DNA from: Parasponia andersonii
Lineage: Eukaryota > Streptophyta > Magnoliopsida > Rosales > Cannabaceae
DNA: 64,000 nt
Assembly (NCBI GenBank): GCA_002914805.1
Contig: JXTB01000028.1
Location: 835,694 to 899,693 of the forward strand
Reading direction: 5' to 3'
Shown: positions 10,300 through 23,287 of the stretch, one piece after another
Numbering within the stretch: position 1 is the stretch's first letter
Layout of the letters: every line of letters begins with the position of its first letter
Notes under the pieces: generated by a model
The model's database searches: none
What the model was told of the DNA's origin: nothing
Seen by the model: only the letters and a program-made list of their open reading frames with translations
Translations under genes and position numbers: made by a program

Positions 10300-12587
10300 T
10301 ATATATATACATAGCGGACCTCTCATACAAATACATAATATACACACACACACACACACTCAAAATAGGTACAAAATTCTCTATCACGAAACCACAACAT
10401 CAAAATACTCATATGCACAAGCTGCGGTCGGAAAGTAGGCGCTCTTTCTCTGATCTCAAATATTAGTAGTACCTTTTGTAATGTAAGAATATGAATAAGT
10501 ATGAAACTCAGTGAGTAACGTATGCTGATGTAGAGTGCATACGACAAAGAATAGAAAATCATATGATTGGGATCTATGTGTATGTTGTATTGCCAGATAA
10601 GACCGTGAATCGCATACTGAGCCACTTAGAGAACATATAACATATCATAAGCTATATGGATCTCTATGTACAGTAGAGGTCGACCTCATATTACCATCAA
10701 AGTATTCTCGAAAGAACCATGGTCTCCTCGAAAAGACCAAAATATTCCTAAAAGAACTAGAGTATCCCAGAAGGAACCATATCACATATTTAAGCGCTAG
10801 CCTGCCACATCCTATTCACCAATACTTATCTGGCAATATAAATACACCATATGTGCATGTCTCATATAAAGCAGAATGACAGATATATATATACACTATT
10901 CACAGATTCCAAAAATTTATAGAAACAAATAATTTCTTATATTATAGGTGTGATGTTACTTAGCTTATTTTTGAACTTCTACGTGTCCTACTTTGAAATG
11001 CTCTTTACTCTTAGTACAATTGTTATGGACCTATTATTATTGTTATTTTAAGCTATTATACGTTAAAATACTCGAAACACTAAAAAAATTACGGTTTCCA
11101 TAATTTCAAATATTATTTAAAGAAGTATAAATTTTCATATATGAAAAGAATAAATAACAATTACATAAAGCTTATATTGATCAGTACCACATGCATTTGC
11201 TATATATAATTATCATCACCAATACTTAATAGTAGCAAGGAAGTAAAATTTATCCTAACATATACTTAAGTAACTAGACAATAGAATGACTAAAAAAAAA
11301 AAATCAAACCACCTGATTAATGGAAAGACCCCTAAAATAAATTATTAAAAGTAAATTAATGAATGACTTGATTGAAAACCTAACAGTATTAACTCTAGGA
11401 TCAAAACATATGTATTTATCAATTAATCTTTCCAAGTAACTACTTTCTATATAAAGAAACATATAATAGTAAGTAAAAAACTTAATAAGACATTCTTATT
11501 ATTAACATATTTTCAATTCCTTATCTAAGAAATTCAACTATAAAGGAAAATAATATAAGACTAATAGTATAAGACTTCAATTAGTGAAATAAAAACTATA
11601 TATATATATATATTTATAAATTCATTCTTGCTTTGTTGTAATATTAATTGCATTAAATCCTAGTTAACACTATGCACCCACATCTCCATAACAAATATAA
11701 TAGAAACACATAAAGGAAAAAAGAAAAAGAAACAATTAATTGTATAACCAAGCTCTCATTAAAGACTAGATTATATATAAATTCATGTCTAATTATATAC
11801 ATATGGATAACTCTAATTAATAGAAGCTAAGAACTAATTACATATAGAAGACACAATAAGGAATAAAGAACACTTTACCTTTAACTTGCATATAACTTAG
11901 CAAAATGATTGGCCAATTATAACTCTCAAGATTCAACTAAGATTAGCTTTGTTTATCAATAGAAAGGTATTGGTGAAGATAGGTGGGGAGGATTAATAGA
12001 GAAAAAGAGTTCTAGTTGGGGTGAAGAAAGGTTTTTACTGGAAGAATGAATATAATTCCTAAACAACTCAGAGAATTAATGACTTAAGCAAAGTTGATAG
12101 CTTAGCTTTTTTCTTTTTGACATAATAAATTAACCAATTATAATCGCATACATAAAATGCAAAGTAAATCACATAAGTTAAATAAACTCAATTATTTAAT
12201 CAAGGAATAACACATATATAAATTGTCTCAAACATCAAAAAGAATAAAATGAAATAACACATTTAAAATTATTATCACTTATAGCGTTCTATTATACTAT
12301 TGACCTAACATAACATATTTGATCTCATATATATATATATATATGTATTTAAATCCAATCATAATTTTAGCCATATTCAAATCAAGTAGAATAACAGTTT
12401 AATATAACAACAACAAAATGCAAAGTAGTATCATGAACGACTTAGTACATGTCAAATTTGTGCCAAAAAGTATTTCTAGAGCATTTCACTACAAATTATC
12501 TTAAAACGTAATAAGAGTTAATAATTATAATAATTTAAAATCAAAACTTAAAATAGCATACAGACCTATAAATCACAGGCTCAACTT

Positions 12588-15500
12588 TTATTTCTTTTCA
12601 AATCTCATTATACCTTTCATAAGGGCAACCTTAAGAAATACTTTATCACCAATAGAAAAATGAAAAGGTCGACGTTCTGGATTTGCACAAAACTTTTGTC
12701 TACTTTGAATTGCTATCATATATTTTCTAATCTTCTCAACTGCCTTAGTTGTATCTTTAACAATATTATGACTCAAATAATATCGTTTTCCATCCTCATC
12801 CAGTGAGTTGGAGACCTACATTTTCTACCATATAACATCTTATAAGGTGCAACATTAATTGTAGTTTGAAAGCTGTTATTATAAGAGAACTCAATCAGTG
12901 GTAAGTAATGATTCCACGACCCATGGAAATCCATAACACAAGCTTTAAGAATATTCTCTAGAATCTAAATAGTCCTCTTAGGTTTACCATCTATCTGAGG
13001 ATAGAGTGCAGTACTAAATTTTAATTTAGTTCCCAAAGCTCATTATATACTCTCTCAGAATTTGGAAGTAAATCTCGCACCTCTATCTGAAATTATGGAA
13101 ACTAGAATTCTATGAAGTCTAACAATCTCTTTAATGTACAATGTATAACTTTATCCATAGAGTAGGTCATAGAAATTGAAATAAAATGAACTACTTTGGT
13201 ATATCTATCGACTATAACCCATATTGCATCTTGATAAGATATTATCTTTGGTAACCCAACCACGAAATCCATGACTATCTCCTTTTATTTCCACTCAGCT
13301 AACTGAAGTGGTTGTAGCTCTCCTACTAGTCTCTTGTGCTCAGTCTTAATTTGTTGACATGTTAAGTAAAGTTCCACAAACTGGAAAATATCCTTTTTCA
13401 TTCCTATCCACTAGTAAAGAATTTTCAAATCATTGTATATTTAATAGTACCTGGACGAACTGAATATGGAGTATTGTGTGCTTTTAATAGAATTTCTTCC
13501 TTAATATTTCTATATAGTCTACCTTGAAATTTGATAACTTCTTCAGTAGAAATAGTGAAATCTGTCTTTTTTCCTAACTCTATTAATTCTTTATATCTAA
13601 TCAACTAAGGATCTTTTTTCTGGCCCTGTATAATCCTTTCTAATAGGGTAGACTGTATTATCATAGTAGATAATCCACCAGTTATTAACTCGATACTAGA
13701 TTTGTATAAAACTTCCTGCAAAAGTTTCTCTAACTCGTGTAAAGTTACCAAACTACCAAATGATTTCTTACTAAGTGCATCTGCAACAACATTGGTTTTT
13801 TCTGGATGATAACTGATGTCACAATCATAATCTTTTACTAATTCTAACTAATGGAATTATCTCATATTTAATTTCTTCTGAGTAAACAAATATTTCAAAT
13901 TTTTGTGATCGGTAAAAATTTCACAATGAACACCATATAGATAATATCGTCAATTCTTCAATGCGAATACTATTGATGCTAGCTTTAAATCATAAGTAGG
14001 ATAGTTACACTTATAATCCTTTAGTTATCTTGAAGCATAAGCAATAACCTTCCCATTTTGCATGAGGATGTATCTCAGATCTTATTTTGAAGTATTACTA
14101 TAAATAACAAACCATTATGTACCTAATGATATAGTCAGGACTAGTGCTGAAATTAATCTTTACTTCAATTCTTAAAAACTCTTCTTGCACTCATCAGTAT
14201 ACATAAACTTGTTACTCTTCCTAAATTAATTATGTAAGTTACATAGTTATCTTAGAGAATCCTTCAAAAAATCTTTTGTAGTAACCTACCAAACCCAAAA
14301 AACTTCTAACTTCTGTAACATTGGTAGGTCTAGACTAATTACTAACTACCTCAACCTTGGTTGGGTCAATAGAAATCCCATCCTGAGATATAATGTGACC
14401 AAGGAATGATATTTTTTCTAACCAAAACTCGCATTTCTTGAATTTAGCATATAACTCCTTCTCTTTTAATGTTTGAAAGATGATTCTTAAATGCTCTCTA
14501 TGTTTCTCTTTGGATTGTGAGTATACTATAATGTCATCGATGAATACAATAACAAACTTATCTAGAAATTTCTTAAATATTCTGTTCATTAGATCTATAA
14601 ATGCCATGGAGCATTAGTCAGACCAAATGACATTACCAGAAACTCATAATGGCCATATCGAGTTCTAAAGGTTGTCTTGAGAATATTTTCCTCTCTGATT
14701 CTCAAATGATAGTACCTAGACCTTAAATCAATTTTTGAAAATATAGAAGTACCTTGTAGCTGATCAAATAAATCATCAATACATGGTAAGGGATACTTAT
14801 CTTTAATAGACACTTTGATAATTTTTCTATAGTCAATGCACAATCGTAAAGTTCCATCTTTCTTTTTCACAAATAAGACTGGTACACCCTATGATGAAAA
14901 GTTAGGACGTATAAATCCTTTCTTTAGTAACTCATGTAATTTACTTTTTAGCTCCTTTAATTGTGTTGGAGCCATTCTATAGGGTGTCTTAGAAATAGGT
15001 GCAATACCTGGTACTAAATCAATAGCAAAGTTAATTTCTCTTATAGGTGGCAAAGATGGTAAATCTTCTTGAAATACATCTAAGAAATCTTTCACAACCA
15101 GCACATCTTATGATCTAAATTTCTGCTCTACAGATTTATCAACAATACTGGCCAAATATCTTGTACAAACTTTTTCTAATAATTTCTGAGCTTTCATAGC
15201 CGATATCACAGGAAACTTTGCTTTACTTTGAGTGTCCACCAGTATAAATTGATCAGTATCTGGAGGATAAAATGTCACAATCCTTTTTTTACAATCAAGT
15301 TTAGCACAATACTTTGATAGCTAATCTATACCCAAAATGATCTCATAATTATTCATATCAAGCATAATCAAGTCCACAAATAATTTTCAATCCTTCACTA
15401 TAATAGGACAAACTTTTAAAATTTTGTTTGAATATATAACCTCTCCAGAGGGAAGTGTAGTACCAAATTGAGTACTCATTTGATCTATAAGATGAACCAG

Positions 15501-15656
15501 TCTCCTCACAAATGTTAATGATACATGTGAATGCGTGAATCCTGAATCTATTAATACATAAGATATAATGCCAAAAATTAATATCTCACCTGTGATAATA
15601 GATGGATCTGCCTCAGCCTGAAGTTCAGTATTTGTCTCTATCTCTGTCTCAGTCAT
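12588..15656 (-). pseudogene. Gypsy pol pseudogene: protease, reverse transcriptase, RNase H, integrase
   Basis: Read on the minus strand: aspartic protease around 15560-15530 (LIDSGFTHSHVS, a DSG active-site triad); reverse transcriptase about 15104-14335 with the motif IVFIDDIIVYS and the fingers motif [14 protein letters not shown]; RNase H about 14300-13700, badly degraded; integrase about 13560-12588, ending at a VGDHVFLKV-like motif and MKGIMRF. Stops and frame changes separate the open pieces. The frame ends right after MRFEKK, where intact elements continue with the rest of the integrase C-terminus and a chromodomain. That part is missing, so the copy cannot transpose by itself. Confidence 0.9.
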
Positions 15657-16738
15657 GGCATATAGCTTGCCACCAGGTTTCTTTTGATCATTTTTTATTT
15701 TAGGGAAATTTTTAATAAAATGACCATTTTTACCATATTTATAGCATAATTCTGCACCCTTATGACACTCTCCAGAATGATTTTTCTCACATAATGGGCA
15801 AGGTGGTATAGTTATAGTAGTAGTCCACTTGTCAATCCTGGAACGCTTACCCTAATAATGCTGAGTACATTGAATTGGAGCCCCCTTCCTTTTCATCTCA
15901 TGAGGATGTTGAACATGAGTATGTCCTCCACTATTTCCCTGAGAACCAGGTCCAAAACCCCTTTGCATCTCTCTAGCTAATCTTTCTCACATAATCCTTT
16001 TCTCATCCAAAATATCTTTTTCTGCTTGCTCAACATCTAATGCTCTGTCTGTAATCTGAGTAAATGGTATATCTTGAATTCCACCTGATTTCAAATCCCT
16101 AACCATAGTCTTCTTTAGACTTTGAATAAATTGATATATCTTTAGCTTATTGGTGGCAACCATATGAGGTACATTTCGTGATAACTCATCAAATTTACGG
16201 ATGTATTCGGCAACAGATATTTCCCATTGCTTCAGATTGGCAAACTCTACCCTTCTACTAGCTCTCATGGTATCAATAAAATATTTCCACAGAATAACTC
16301 TCTAAATTACTCCCAAGTTATAGTAGCAATATCGTGTATAGTGCTCACAGTATCCCACCAGTATTCAGTACGATGTCTCAGCATAAAACTAGCACAAGGA
16401 ACCTTATCAATATTAAAAACCTTGGCGTAAGCCAACATATGCTCAGTGTTCCTAATCTAGTGTTCTGCCTGAATCAAATCAACCTCACCATCAGAGGTTG
16501 GAGGATGGAGTTTTCTGAATCTTTCCCCAGCACTTTCACTAACATCTTGTCTCTATTGAGGTAGCTATACTTGAGGGTTAGGTTGATGTTCTTATCTCAT
16601 ATATTGCTCTAATATATTCTATATCAAAGAAGCCAACTGTTTAACCTAATTATCACCCTGTGAAGAAGATGCACTTCTGTCGACATTATCTTGACCTCAA
16701 CTAGTCACCATACTGATATCCTGATACCTAGAATTCAT
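15657..16738 (-). pseudogene. Gypsy gag pseudogene
   Basis: It begins at an ATG on the minus strand at 16738. The open part 16268-15987 contains the capsid-type segment FANLKQWEISVAEYIRKFDE, typical of Tekay/Reina gag ('...M(S)VAEYERKF..L'). A degenerate CCHC knuckle region (C-x2-C...C near 15830-15720) precedes protease. It has several in-frame stops, most of them TAG. Confidence 0.85.
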
Positions 16739-16895
16739 TACTTCAATTATAGCTAGTAATAATCATCACCAGAATATGAATGCAATAAAAAAATTATAAT
16801 AGATATCAAAATGCATATCAAACACTTACAGAGGAGTAATGCTTCCTTTCCTTCCCGACGTGTGTATATGAGCGGTCTTCAGAATCATTATAAAA

Positions 16896-16914
16896 CATAA
16901 GCTCTGACATCAAT
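16896..16914 (-). promoter_or_regulatory. Primer-binding site, initiator tRNA-Met type, degenerate
   Basis: Immediately inside the 5' LTR the minus strand reads TTGATGTCAGAGCTTATG, close to the TGGTATCAGAGC core used by many chromoviruses. Confidence 0.65.
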
Positions 16915-19506
16915 TGTAATGTTGTCCGATTCTCACATGCATGTAAGGAGATGTTTGTAAAAGTATTTAGTGTAATCGGGAGACGCTACTCAACCTAGAA
17001 TTGATAAATAATAGAAAATTAAAACTTTTAAAATTTTCTAGAAATAACAGTAAAATTCATTTCATTATTATATATATATACATATATAGTAGACTTTTCA
17101 TTCAAATACACACACACACACACACTCAAAATAGATACAAAAATTCTCTATTAGGAAACCACAATGATAAAATGCTCATATACACAAGCTACGATTAGAA
17201 AGTAGACGTTTGTCCTTTGATCTCAAATATCAGCAATACCCTTTGCAATGTAAGAATATGAATGAGTATGAAACTCAGTGAGTAACGTATGTCGATGCAG
17301 AGTGCACATGACAGAGAACAGATAATCATATAATTAGGATCTCTGTGTATATTGTATTGTCGAACAAGACTGTGAATCATATACTGAGCCACTCAGAGGA
17401 CATATAACATATCATAAGCTATATGGAGGTCTTGAGCCCCAAAGAATCCATTCTGTGTACAGTCGAGATCCATCCTATACGGCTATCAAAAGTATTTTCG
17501 AAGGAATTATAGTGTCTTCGAAAGGACTAGAGTGTTCCTACAAGAACTAGAGGTTTCCGGAAGGAACCATATCATATATTTGGGCCCTGGTCCGCCATAC
17601 TTTATTCATCAATACTCGTTAGCCAATATAAATACACCACATGTGTACATCTTATACAAAGTAGAATGATAGATATATATGGACACATATTCACAGATTT
17701 CATAATCACAGATTCCATAATTTCATAGAAACAAATAATTTCTTACATTGCAGATATGGCGTTACTTACCTTATTTCTGAATTTCTACGTGTCCTACTAT
17801 GAAATGCTCTTTGCTCTTGGTATAATTGACATGGATTTATTATTATTGTTATTTTAAGTTATTAATGTATATGATTAAAATATGATTTCCGTAATTTCAA
17901 ACATTATTTTAAAAAGCATAAATTACGATTTCCGTAATTTCAAACATTATTTAAAAAAGCATAAATTTTCTTACATGAAAAGAATAAATAACAATTAAAC
18001 AAAGCTTATATTGATCAGTACGATATGCATTTGCTATATGTAAGTATCATCACCAATACTTAATAGTAGCAAGGAAGTAATTTATCTTACCATACAATTA
18101 AGTAACTAGACAGTGGAATGACTAAAAAAAATCAAACGACCTAATTAATGGAAAGACCCTTCAAATAAATTATTAAAATTAAATTAATGAATGATTTGAT
18201 TGAAAACCTAACATTATTCACTCTAGGATCAAAACATATACATTTATCAATTAATCTTTCCAAGTAACTACTTCCTATATAAAGAAATATATAATAGTAA
18301 GTAAAAGACTTAATAAAACATTCTTATTATTAACATATTTTCAATTCCTTATCTAAGAAATTCAAATATATAGGAAAATAATATAAGATTAATAGTATAA
18401 GACTTCAATTATTGAAATGAAAGCTATACATATATATATATATATTATAAATTCATTCTTACTTTGTTGTAATATTAATTACACTAAATCCTAGTTAACA
18501 CTATACACCCACATTTCCATAACAAACACAAGAGAAATACATAAAGGAAAACAAAAGAAACAATTAATTGTATGGACAAGTAACTTCCACCAAGCTCTCA
18601 TTTAAGACTAGATTATATATAAATTCATGTATAATTATATACATATCGATAACTCTAATTAATAGAAGTTAAGAACTGATTACATATAGAAGACACAATA
18701 AGGAATAGAGAACACTTTACCTTTAACGTGCATATAACTTAGTAAAACGGTTGACCAATTATAACTCTTAAGATTCAACTAAGATTAGCTTTATTTATCA
18801 ATAGAAAGATATTGGTGAAGATAGGTGGGGAGGATTAATGGAGAAAGAGAGGTCTAGTTGGGGTGAAGAAAGACTTTTACTAAAAGAATGAATATAATTC
18901 CTAAATAACTCAGAGAATTATCGACTTACGCAAAGTCGGTGGCTTATCTTTTTTTTTTTTTAACATAATAAATTGACCAATTATAATCGTATACATAAAA
19001 TACAAAGTAAATCACATAAGTTAAATAAACTAAATTATTTAATCAAGGAATAATACATATATAAATTGTCTTAAACATAAAAAAAATAAAATGAAATAGA
19101 ACATTTCAAAATTATTACCACTTATAACGTTCTATTATACTATTGACCTAACATAACATATCTGATCTTTTATATTATATATATATATATATAAATCCAA
19201 TCATAATTTTAGCCATATTCAAATCAAGTAGAATAACAGATTAATAAGACAACAACAAAATGCAAAGTAGTGTCATGAATGATTTAGTACACATCAAATT
19301 CGTACCAAAGAGCATTTCTAGAGCATTTCACTACAAATTATCTTAAAACGTAATAAGAGTTAATAATCATAATAATTTAAAATCAAAACTTAAAATAGTA
19401 TGCAGAAATGACACTAATATAATTGAAAATACTATTTAATTACGTTATTATTATCTCTTTAATTATGTGAGGAATTGAGTATCATTAGGAAATTCGAGAT
19501 ATTACA
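16915..19506 (-). repeat. 5' LTR of the Tekay-like element (about 2.6 kb)
   Basis: Full-length, TGTAAT...ATTACA. It contains a (CA)n tract at about 17107-17126 shared with the other LTR near 10343-10362, and a copy-specific 43-bp duplication at 17882-17967. No protein is encoded. Confidence 0.9.
17882..17967. repeat. 43-bp tandem duplication inside the 5' LTR
   Basis: The unit gatttccgtaatttcaaaca...aagcataaatt occurs at 17882-17924 and 17925-17967. The paired LTR has a single copy near 11090-11133, so the duplication arose after insertion. Confidence 0.85.
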
Positions 19507-19511
19507 GAAAA

Positions 19512-21085
19512 AAATCTAATATAATAAATTAAATATAATATTTTTTTACACCAATGAAGAACTTAAAAAACTTTGATAAATATTTGCACATTATAATTGA
19601 AGATAGATTTAGTGTCTCTCAATTAAGTTGACACTTGTATATTGGAAAACTTATCTATAATAATTATGTATAATATAATGTGCCTACGGGATAGTGTATC
19701 GTACCATTCCTTACTAATGGGCTATGCTAAGCCCATTATGCTTAACTTATGAGCCCGGTATAGCCCATGTAACTGAATCGTGCCTAACAGGACTAGAGAT
19801 ATCAATATGGGTTATGCCTTGTAAGCTGACCCATATTTCGAAGAAAAAAGTACAACACTGGCCCGTTGCGGTCCACTTTAATGTAGACTTTGGCCGGCCC
19901 ATTACATATAGTAAAAGCTGAGTTAGGCATCATCAATAGGTCCACAAGTCCGACCCGGTCTATATTAGGCTTACATTTAGTCATTTTATATATAATTATA
20001 AATATATTTTTAAATTAAAATTTTAAAATCCTAATTAAATATTTTAATTTATATGGTTTTAATGTTATTTTTTTACTTATTTTTTTAATTTTTAATTTAT
20101 TCAAATTTTAAAAAAACATGAATGGATTTTAGGCTCATATTTTAGCCATCATAAATAAATATTTGATATTTTAAAGTATGGAATACTAACGAAATCATAC
20201 CCATATTTTGGCTCATATTCGGCTTGCATAACTATGTCCCATTTAAGCCGGAATCAAATTTGGGTTAGGTCTGTGGGTTGGCCCCTTAATAAGAATATGG
20301 ACCAGCCCGATACAAAGCATATATAGACTTAACAAAATGTGGGTTAGGCTGGTCAGACCCTACCCCCTTTATATTTCTAAGCACGACCCATGTTTCTGAG
20401 TGTCATGCTGCCATGTTAATGGGCTGACCAAGTCACAGCTTGTTAGTGCAAATTGTTGCAGCTGTTTTGTTCTTTTAAAAAAAATCAATTATACATAATT
20501 AATAGAAGTGTATAAATTTAACGGAAGTTAAATAGACAGTTTTAATTCCTAAAATTTGATTTTAATGATATAGCATAAGTTCATTATGGGACAACGAAAT
20601 GGACAGAAAAATTGAAGAAGTAATTTTTAATCCAGGATAATACCAAATTTGTTCCATATTAGAATAAGGTATGAATACAAATTTTAATACCCGACACATG
20701 TATGGATATGGGTAGAATAAAGGTATACAAATACCCTGTCCTAGTATTCAACTCTACATGATTGATACATGTACTTAAAAATATAAAAATATAAAATTTT
20801 ATAAGTATATAATAAATTAATAGATAATGTCAAATATATATATAAAAATATAAATATATGTGTCTATTTACATTATGATTTTTATTTAGTTAAATAATTT
20901 TATATTATATTGTGTTGGATTTAATGTTTTTTTCTTCTCTTAATGGTTGGTATAGATATATGCTCTAACTGAAATATACATATATTATTTTCAATTTTTA
21001 ATGGGTATAGTATTACCCTTATTTCGAAGCAATGGTTCCCTTGAAAGGCATATAGGTAGGATAATATTACAACCTTTTTTAGTGA
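19512..21085. other. Intergenic with a degenerate repeat rich in gcccgacc/ggcccat motifs
   Basis: 19680-20430 holds scattered gggcc/gcccg words on both strands (for example at 19860-19905 and 20270-20345), a look I associate with subterminal repeats of some hAT elements. No terminal repeats or target duplication were found. The remainder is AT-rich. The open frames at 19724-19984 have no recognisable product. Confidence 0.35.
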
Positions 21086-22674
21086 GTAGGTGTCACGATC
21101 TGGACTTTGGGCTAGTAGCAGAATGTAAATTTTACAATTAAAAATTTTCATACATTATTTTACAAAAATTTTTGCAAAAATTTTATAATTTCAAAACATT
21201 CATAAACAACAATAGTTTTCAAGGAAATAATATATTTACAAACTTTATATTTACATAATCTTTAATCATAGTTAAAATCCTTCATACATCCACTTGTTCA
21301 TACTATTAATCAGTGGCTAAATAAATAAAGAGGTGACTAGAATAATACCAATAAATGAGATGATATGAGCCCGGAAGAATTACTCGGACATGTATATTAA
21401 CTAGTCAATTGTCTAACACTGCAACTAAACTTGATGAGGGAGAAAAATAGGAGAGTATGCATGTGAATATTCAGTAGAGTTTCGATTATAAGTTTTCTAG
21501 TAATAAATGATATCTCATTTCAAATTCCTACTTGATTAGTAAACTACTCCAAAATTTTTATTTTTGAAATCCACTTATTAAACCATTTTCTAACGGTTTA
21601 CAAAATTTTAAACCTTTGTTAAACTCATTCTCAAAATAAGTACATACCTATTTAAGTTCTTTACAAGTGCACTTAATACCATATAATACTGTAATGTCTA
21701 TATTTTTGACATACACGAGTTCTATCCATCTAATTGACGATCGTGAGTGTTCTTTTTTTTTTTTTTTTTCATTTCAGTGTTCTATTAGAACATTATGAGT
21801 TTTTCTTTCTTTTTTTTTTTATTTTATTTTTTTTTTATTTTCCAATATTTTTTGAAAATACCGTGATTTTAGTGTTCTATTGGAACACTGTGATTCCATC
21901 CACTATATAAGATAAATATACAATGCAATGCTACATGAATGAAATGATGTACTATTTTTTATAAAATCATAAATAACTATGCATTATTATTTAATCAAAC
22001 CATATTCAGTTCTAAAAACTAATTTTCAAACTCATCAATTTTTTCAAAATAGTTCGTAAACATATTTTCATATATCATTTCACAAAATTCCATATTTGAT
22101 CGAATCCTTTTAACTCTAAGGAGTAATAGGAACGTATTACCAAAGCTCACAGTGATTCCCGTGTATCATTTGGAAAGTCGATAATTGCTTCACAAAAATA
22201 ATTAGGAAAACGTCACAGTTTTAACTTTAAAATGGTCAAATTGTGAAATCACTCATCGGCCATGAAACAACAGTAACCACCTATTGGGAACGATCGGTGA
22301 CATCGAGTGGAGGCTGCAGTTGCTGGTGGTGGTAGGGCGAGACGACAACTATTGACAATTAAATCGTCCAAAAAAAAAAGTCCTCGATGGCCCAACATTC
22401 ATTGTCTCCTGGTTCCGTCAACAATGAGTGATGATCAGTGGGAGGTGGCGGCATAGCTTCAACCATAGGTGGAAGGAGTGCTGGATAGTGCGTCGGTGGT
22501 GGGCAGCCTCGGTGTGGTAACGACAAGGGACAATAAAGCTTCGACTCCTTTGATGTTTGTGCGAGGAAGATAAGGACTTGGGGAGGAATTATATGCAAAG
22601 TTTTGGGCTTTTCTTTTTTATTTTTTTTTCAAGCCAAAAAATACCCCTTGTCGACAGTGGGGTTTTTTAGTAGG
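21086..22674 (-). mobile_element. Candidate solo LTR (gypsy chromovirus-like), minus orientation
   Basis: It starts TGTCACGATCTGGAC (21091), the reverse complement of the ...GTCGTGACA-like LTR end seen at 45171 and 50403. A caagccaaaaaatacccc tract near its right end resembles the start region of such LTRs. The 5-mer gtagg occurs at both 21086-21090 and 22670-22674, a possible target duplication. The right terminus (...ttttta) does not give a clean CA end. The frame at 22359-22598 lies inside it and is not a gene. Confidence 0.45.
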
Positions 22675-22749
22675 GTAGTGGAATAAGTATACCTAATCCA
22701 TACCTTACTTCAATCCCTAATATTAGAGCCTCTCTCGTATGGACAAGAA

Positions 22750-23203
22750 ATCTTACCCTAAAGTTATATTTGATAGAGAGAAAGAAAATAGGAGGGAAGA
22801 AAAAAATACAAGGGAAAGAAAATACGTAGGATGAAAATAAAAATATTTTTTCTTTATAATTTGATACAAGAAAGAAAGTTAGTTTAATTTAAAAGGATAA
22901 TTTTATATTTAATATTTTTATTATTTAAAATTAAGTATAAAGGTAGTTTTATAATTTAACTTACTAATACATTAACAAAATATTTTCTTTATTATTTTTT
23001 CTCTACTTCTGAGTAGAAAAAAATTGTGTCGGTTCCTCTTTTTTTTTTTTCTTTCTACTTTTCTCTTCTATTTTCCTTTTCCTTTCCCTTTATTTTTTCC
23101 TCTTACTAAACAATCAAATTTTTTAATTTTCCTTCACTTTTCTATCAAATTTTTTCCTTTTATCTCTCTTTTCGTTCCTACCAAACATAGCACAAATCTT
23201 CAA
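22750..23203. mobile_element. Foldback MITE with purine/pyrimidine-rich arms
   Basis: The left arm (ttatatttgatagagagaaag... at about 22761) is inverted as ...ctatcaaa...tctctcttttcgttcctaccaaacata at about 23140-23200. The arms are strongly purine-biased on opposite strands, with an AT-rich loop. Borders are approximate. Confidence 0.55.
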
Positions 23204-23287
23204 CCTACGGGGTCGATCAAATTTTTTCCTTTTATCTCTCTTTTCGTTCCTACCAAACATAGCACAAATCTTCAACCTATGGGGTCG
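23144..23287. repeat. 72-bp tandem duplication, two near-identical copies
   Basis: Copies at 23144-23215 and 23216-23287 differ at one clear position (ctacgg versus ctatgg). The duplication includes the right arm of the adjacent MITE. Confidence 0.95.

Larger units (their letters stand above)
8943..12562 (-). repeat. 3' LTR of the Tekay-like element, 5'-truncated and carrying a nested insert
   Basis: It aligns with 16915-19405 of the other LTR. It lacks the counterpart of the last roughly 100 bp of that copy (19406-19506), so the start of this LTR (minus sense) has been deleted together with the end of pol. It is interrupted at about 9103-10299 by a foreign insert. Short open frames inside it (for example near 10323-10625) have counterparts in the other LTR and are not genes. 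Confidence 0.88.
8943..19506 (-). mobile_element. Near-complete Ty3/gypsy chromovirus (Tekay/Del-like), minus strand
   Basis: The outer ends are TGTAAT (8943) and ATTACA (19506), flanked by a perfect 5-bp duplication GAAAA (8938-8942 and 19507-19511). The order on the minus strand is 5' LTR, tRNA-Met-like primer site, gag, protease, reverse transcriptase, RNase H, integrase, truncated 3' LTR. The two LTRs align over almost their whole length with many substitutions and small indels, so the insertion is old. Lineage rests on the long LTRs, the TGTAATATCTCGAATTTCC-type LTR start and the reverse transcriptase and integrase motifs. The C-terminal integrase/chromodomain and the start of the 3' LTR have been lost. 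Confidence 0.9.

Noticed and set aside
10236..10625. Paired small open frames at 10236-10466 and 10323-10625
   Set aside because: Counterparts exist at the matching place of the other LTR (17001-17392), so they are LTR sequence and not genes.
22359..22598. Proline-rich minus-strand protein
   Set aside because: It sits inside the candidate solo LTR, with no recognisable domain.
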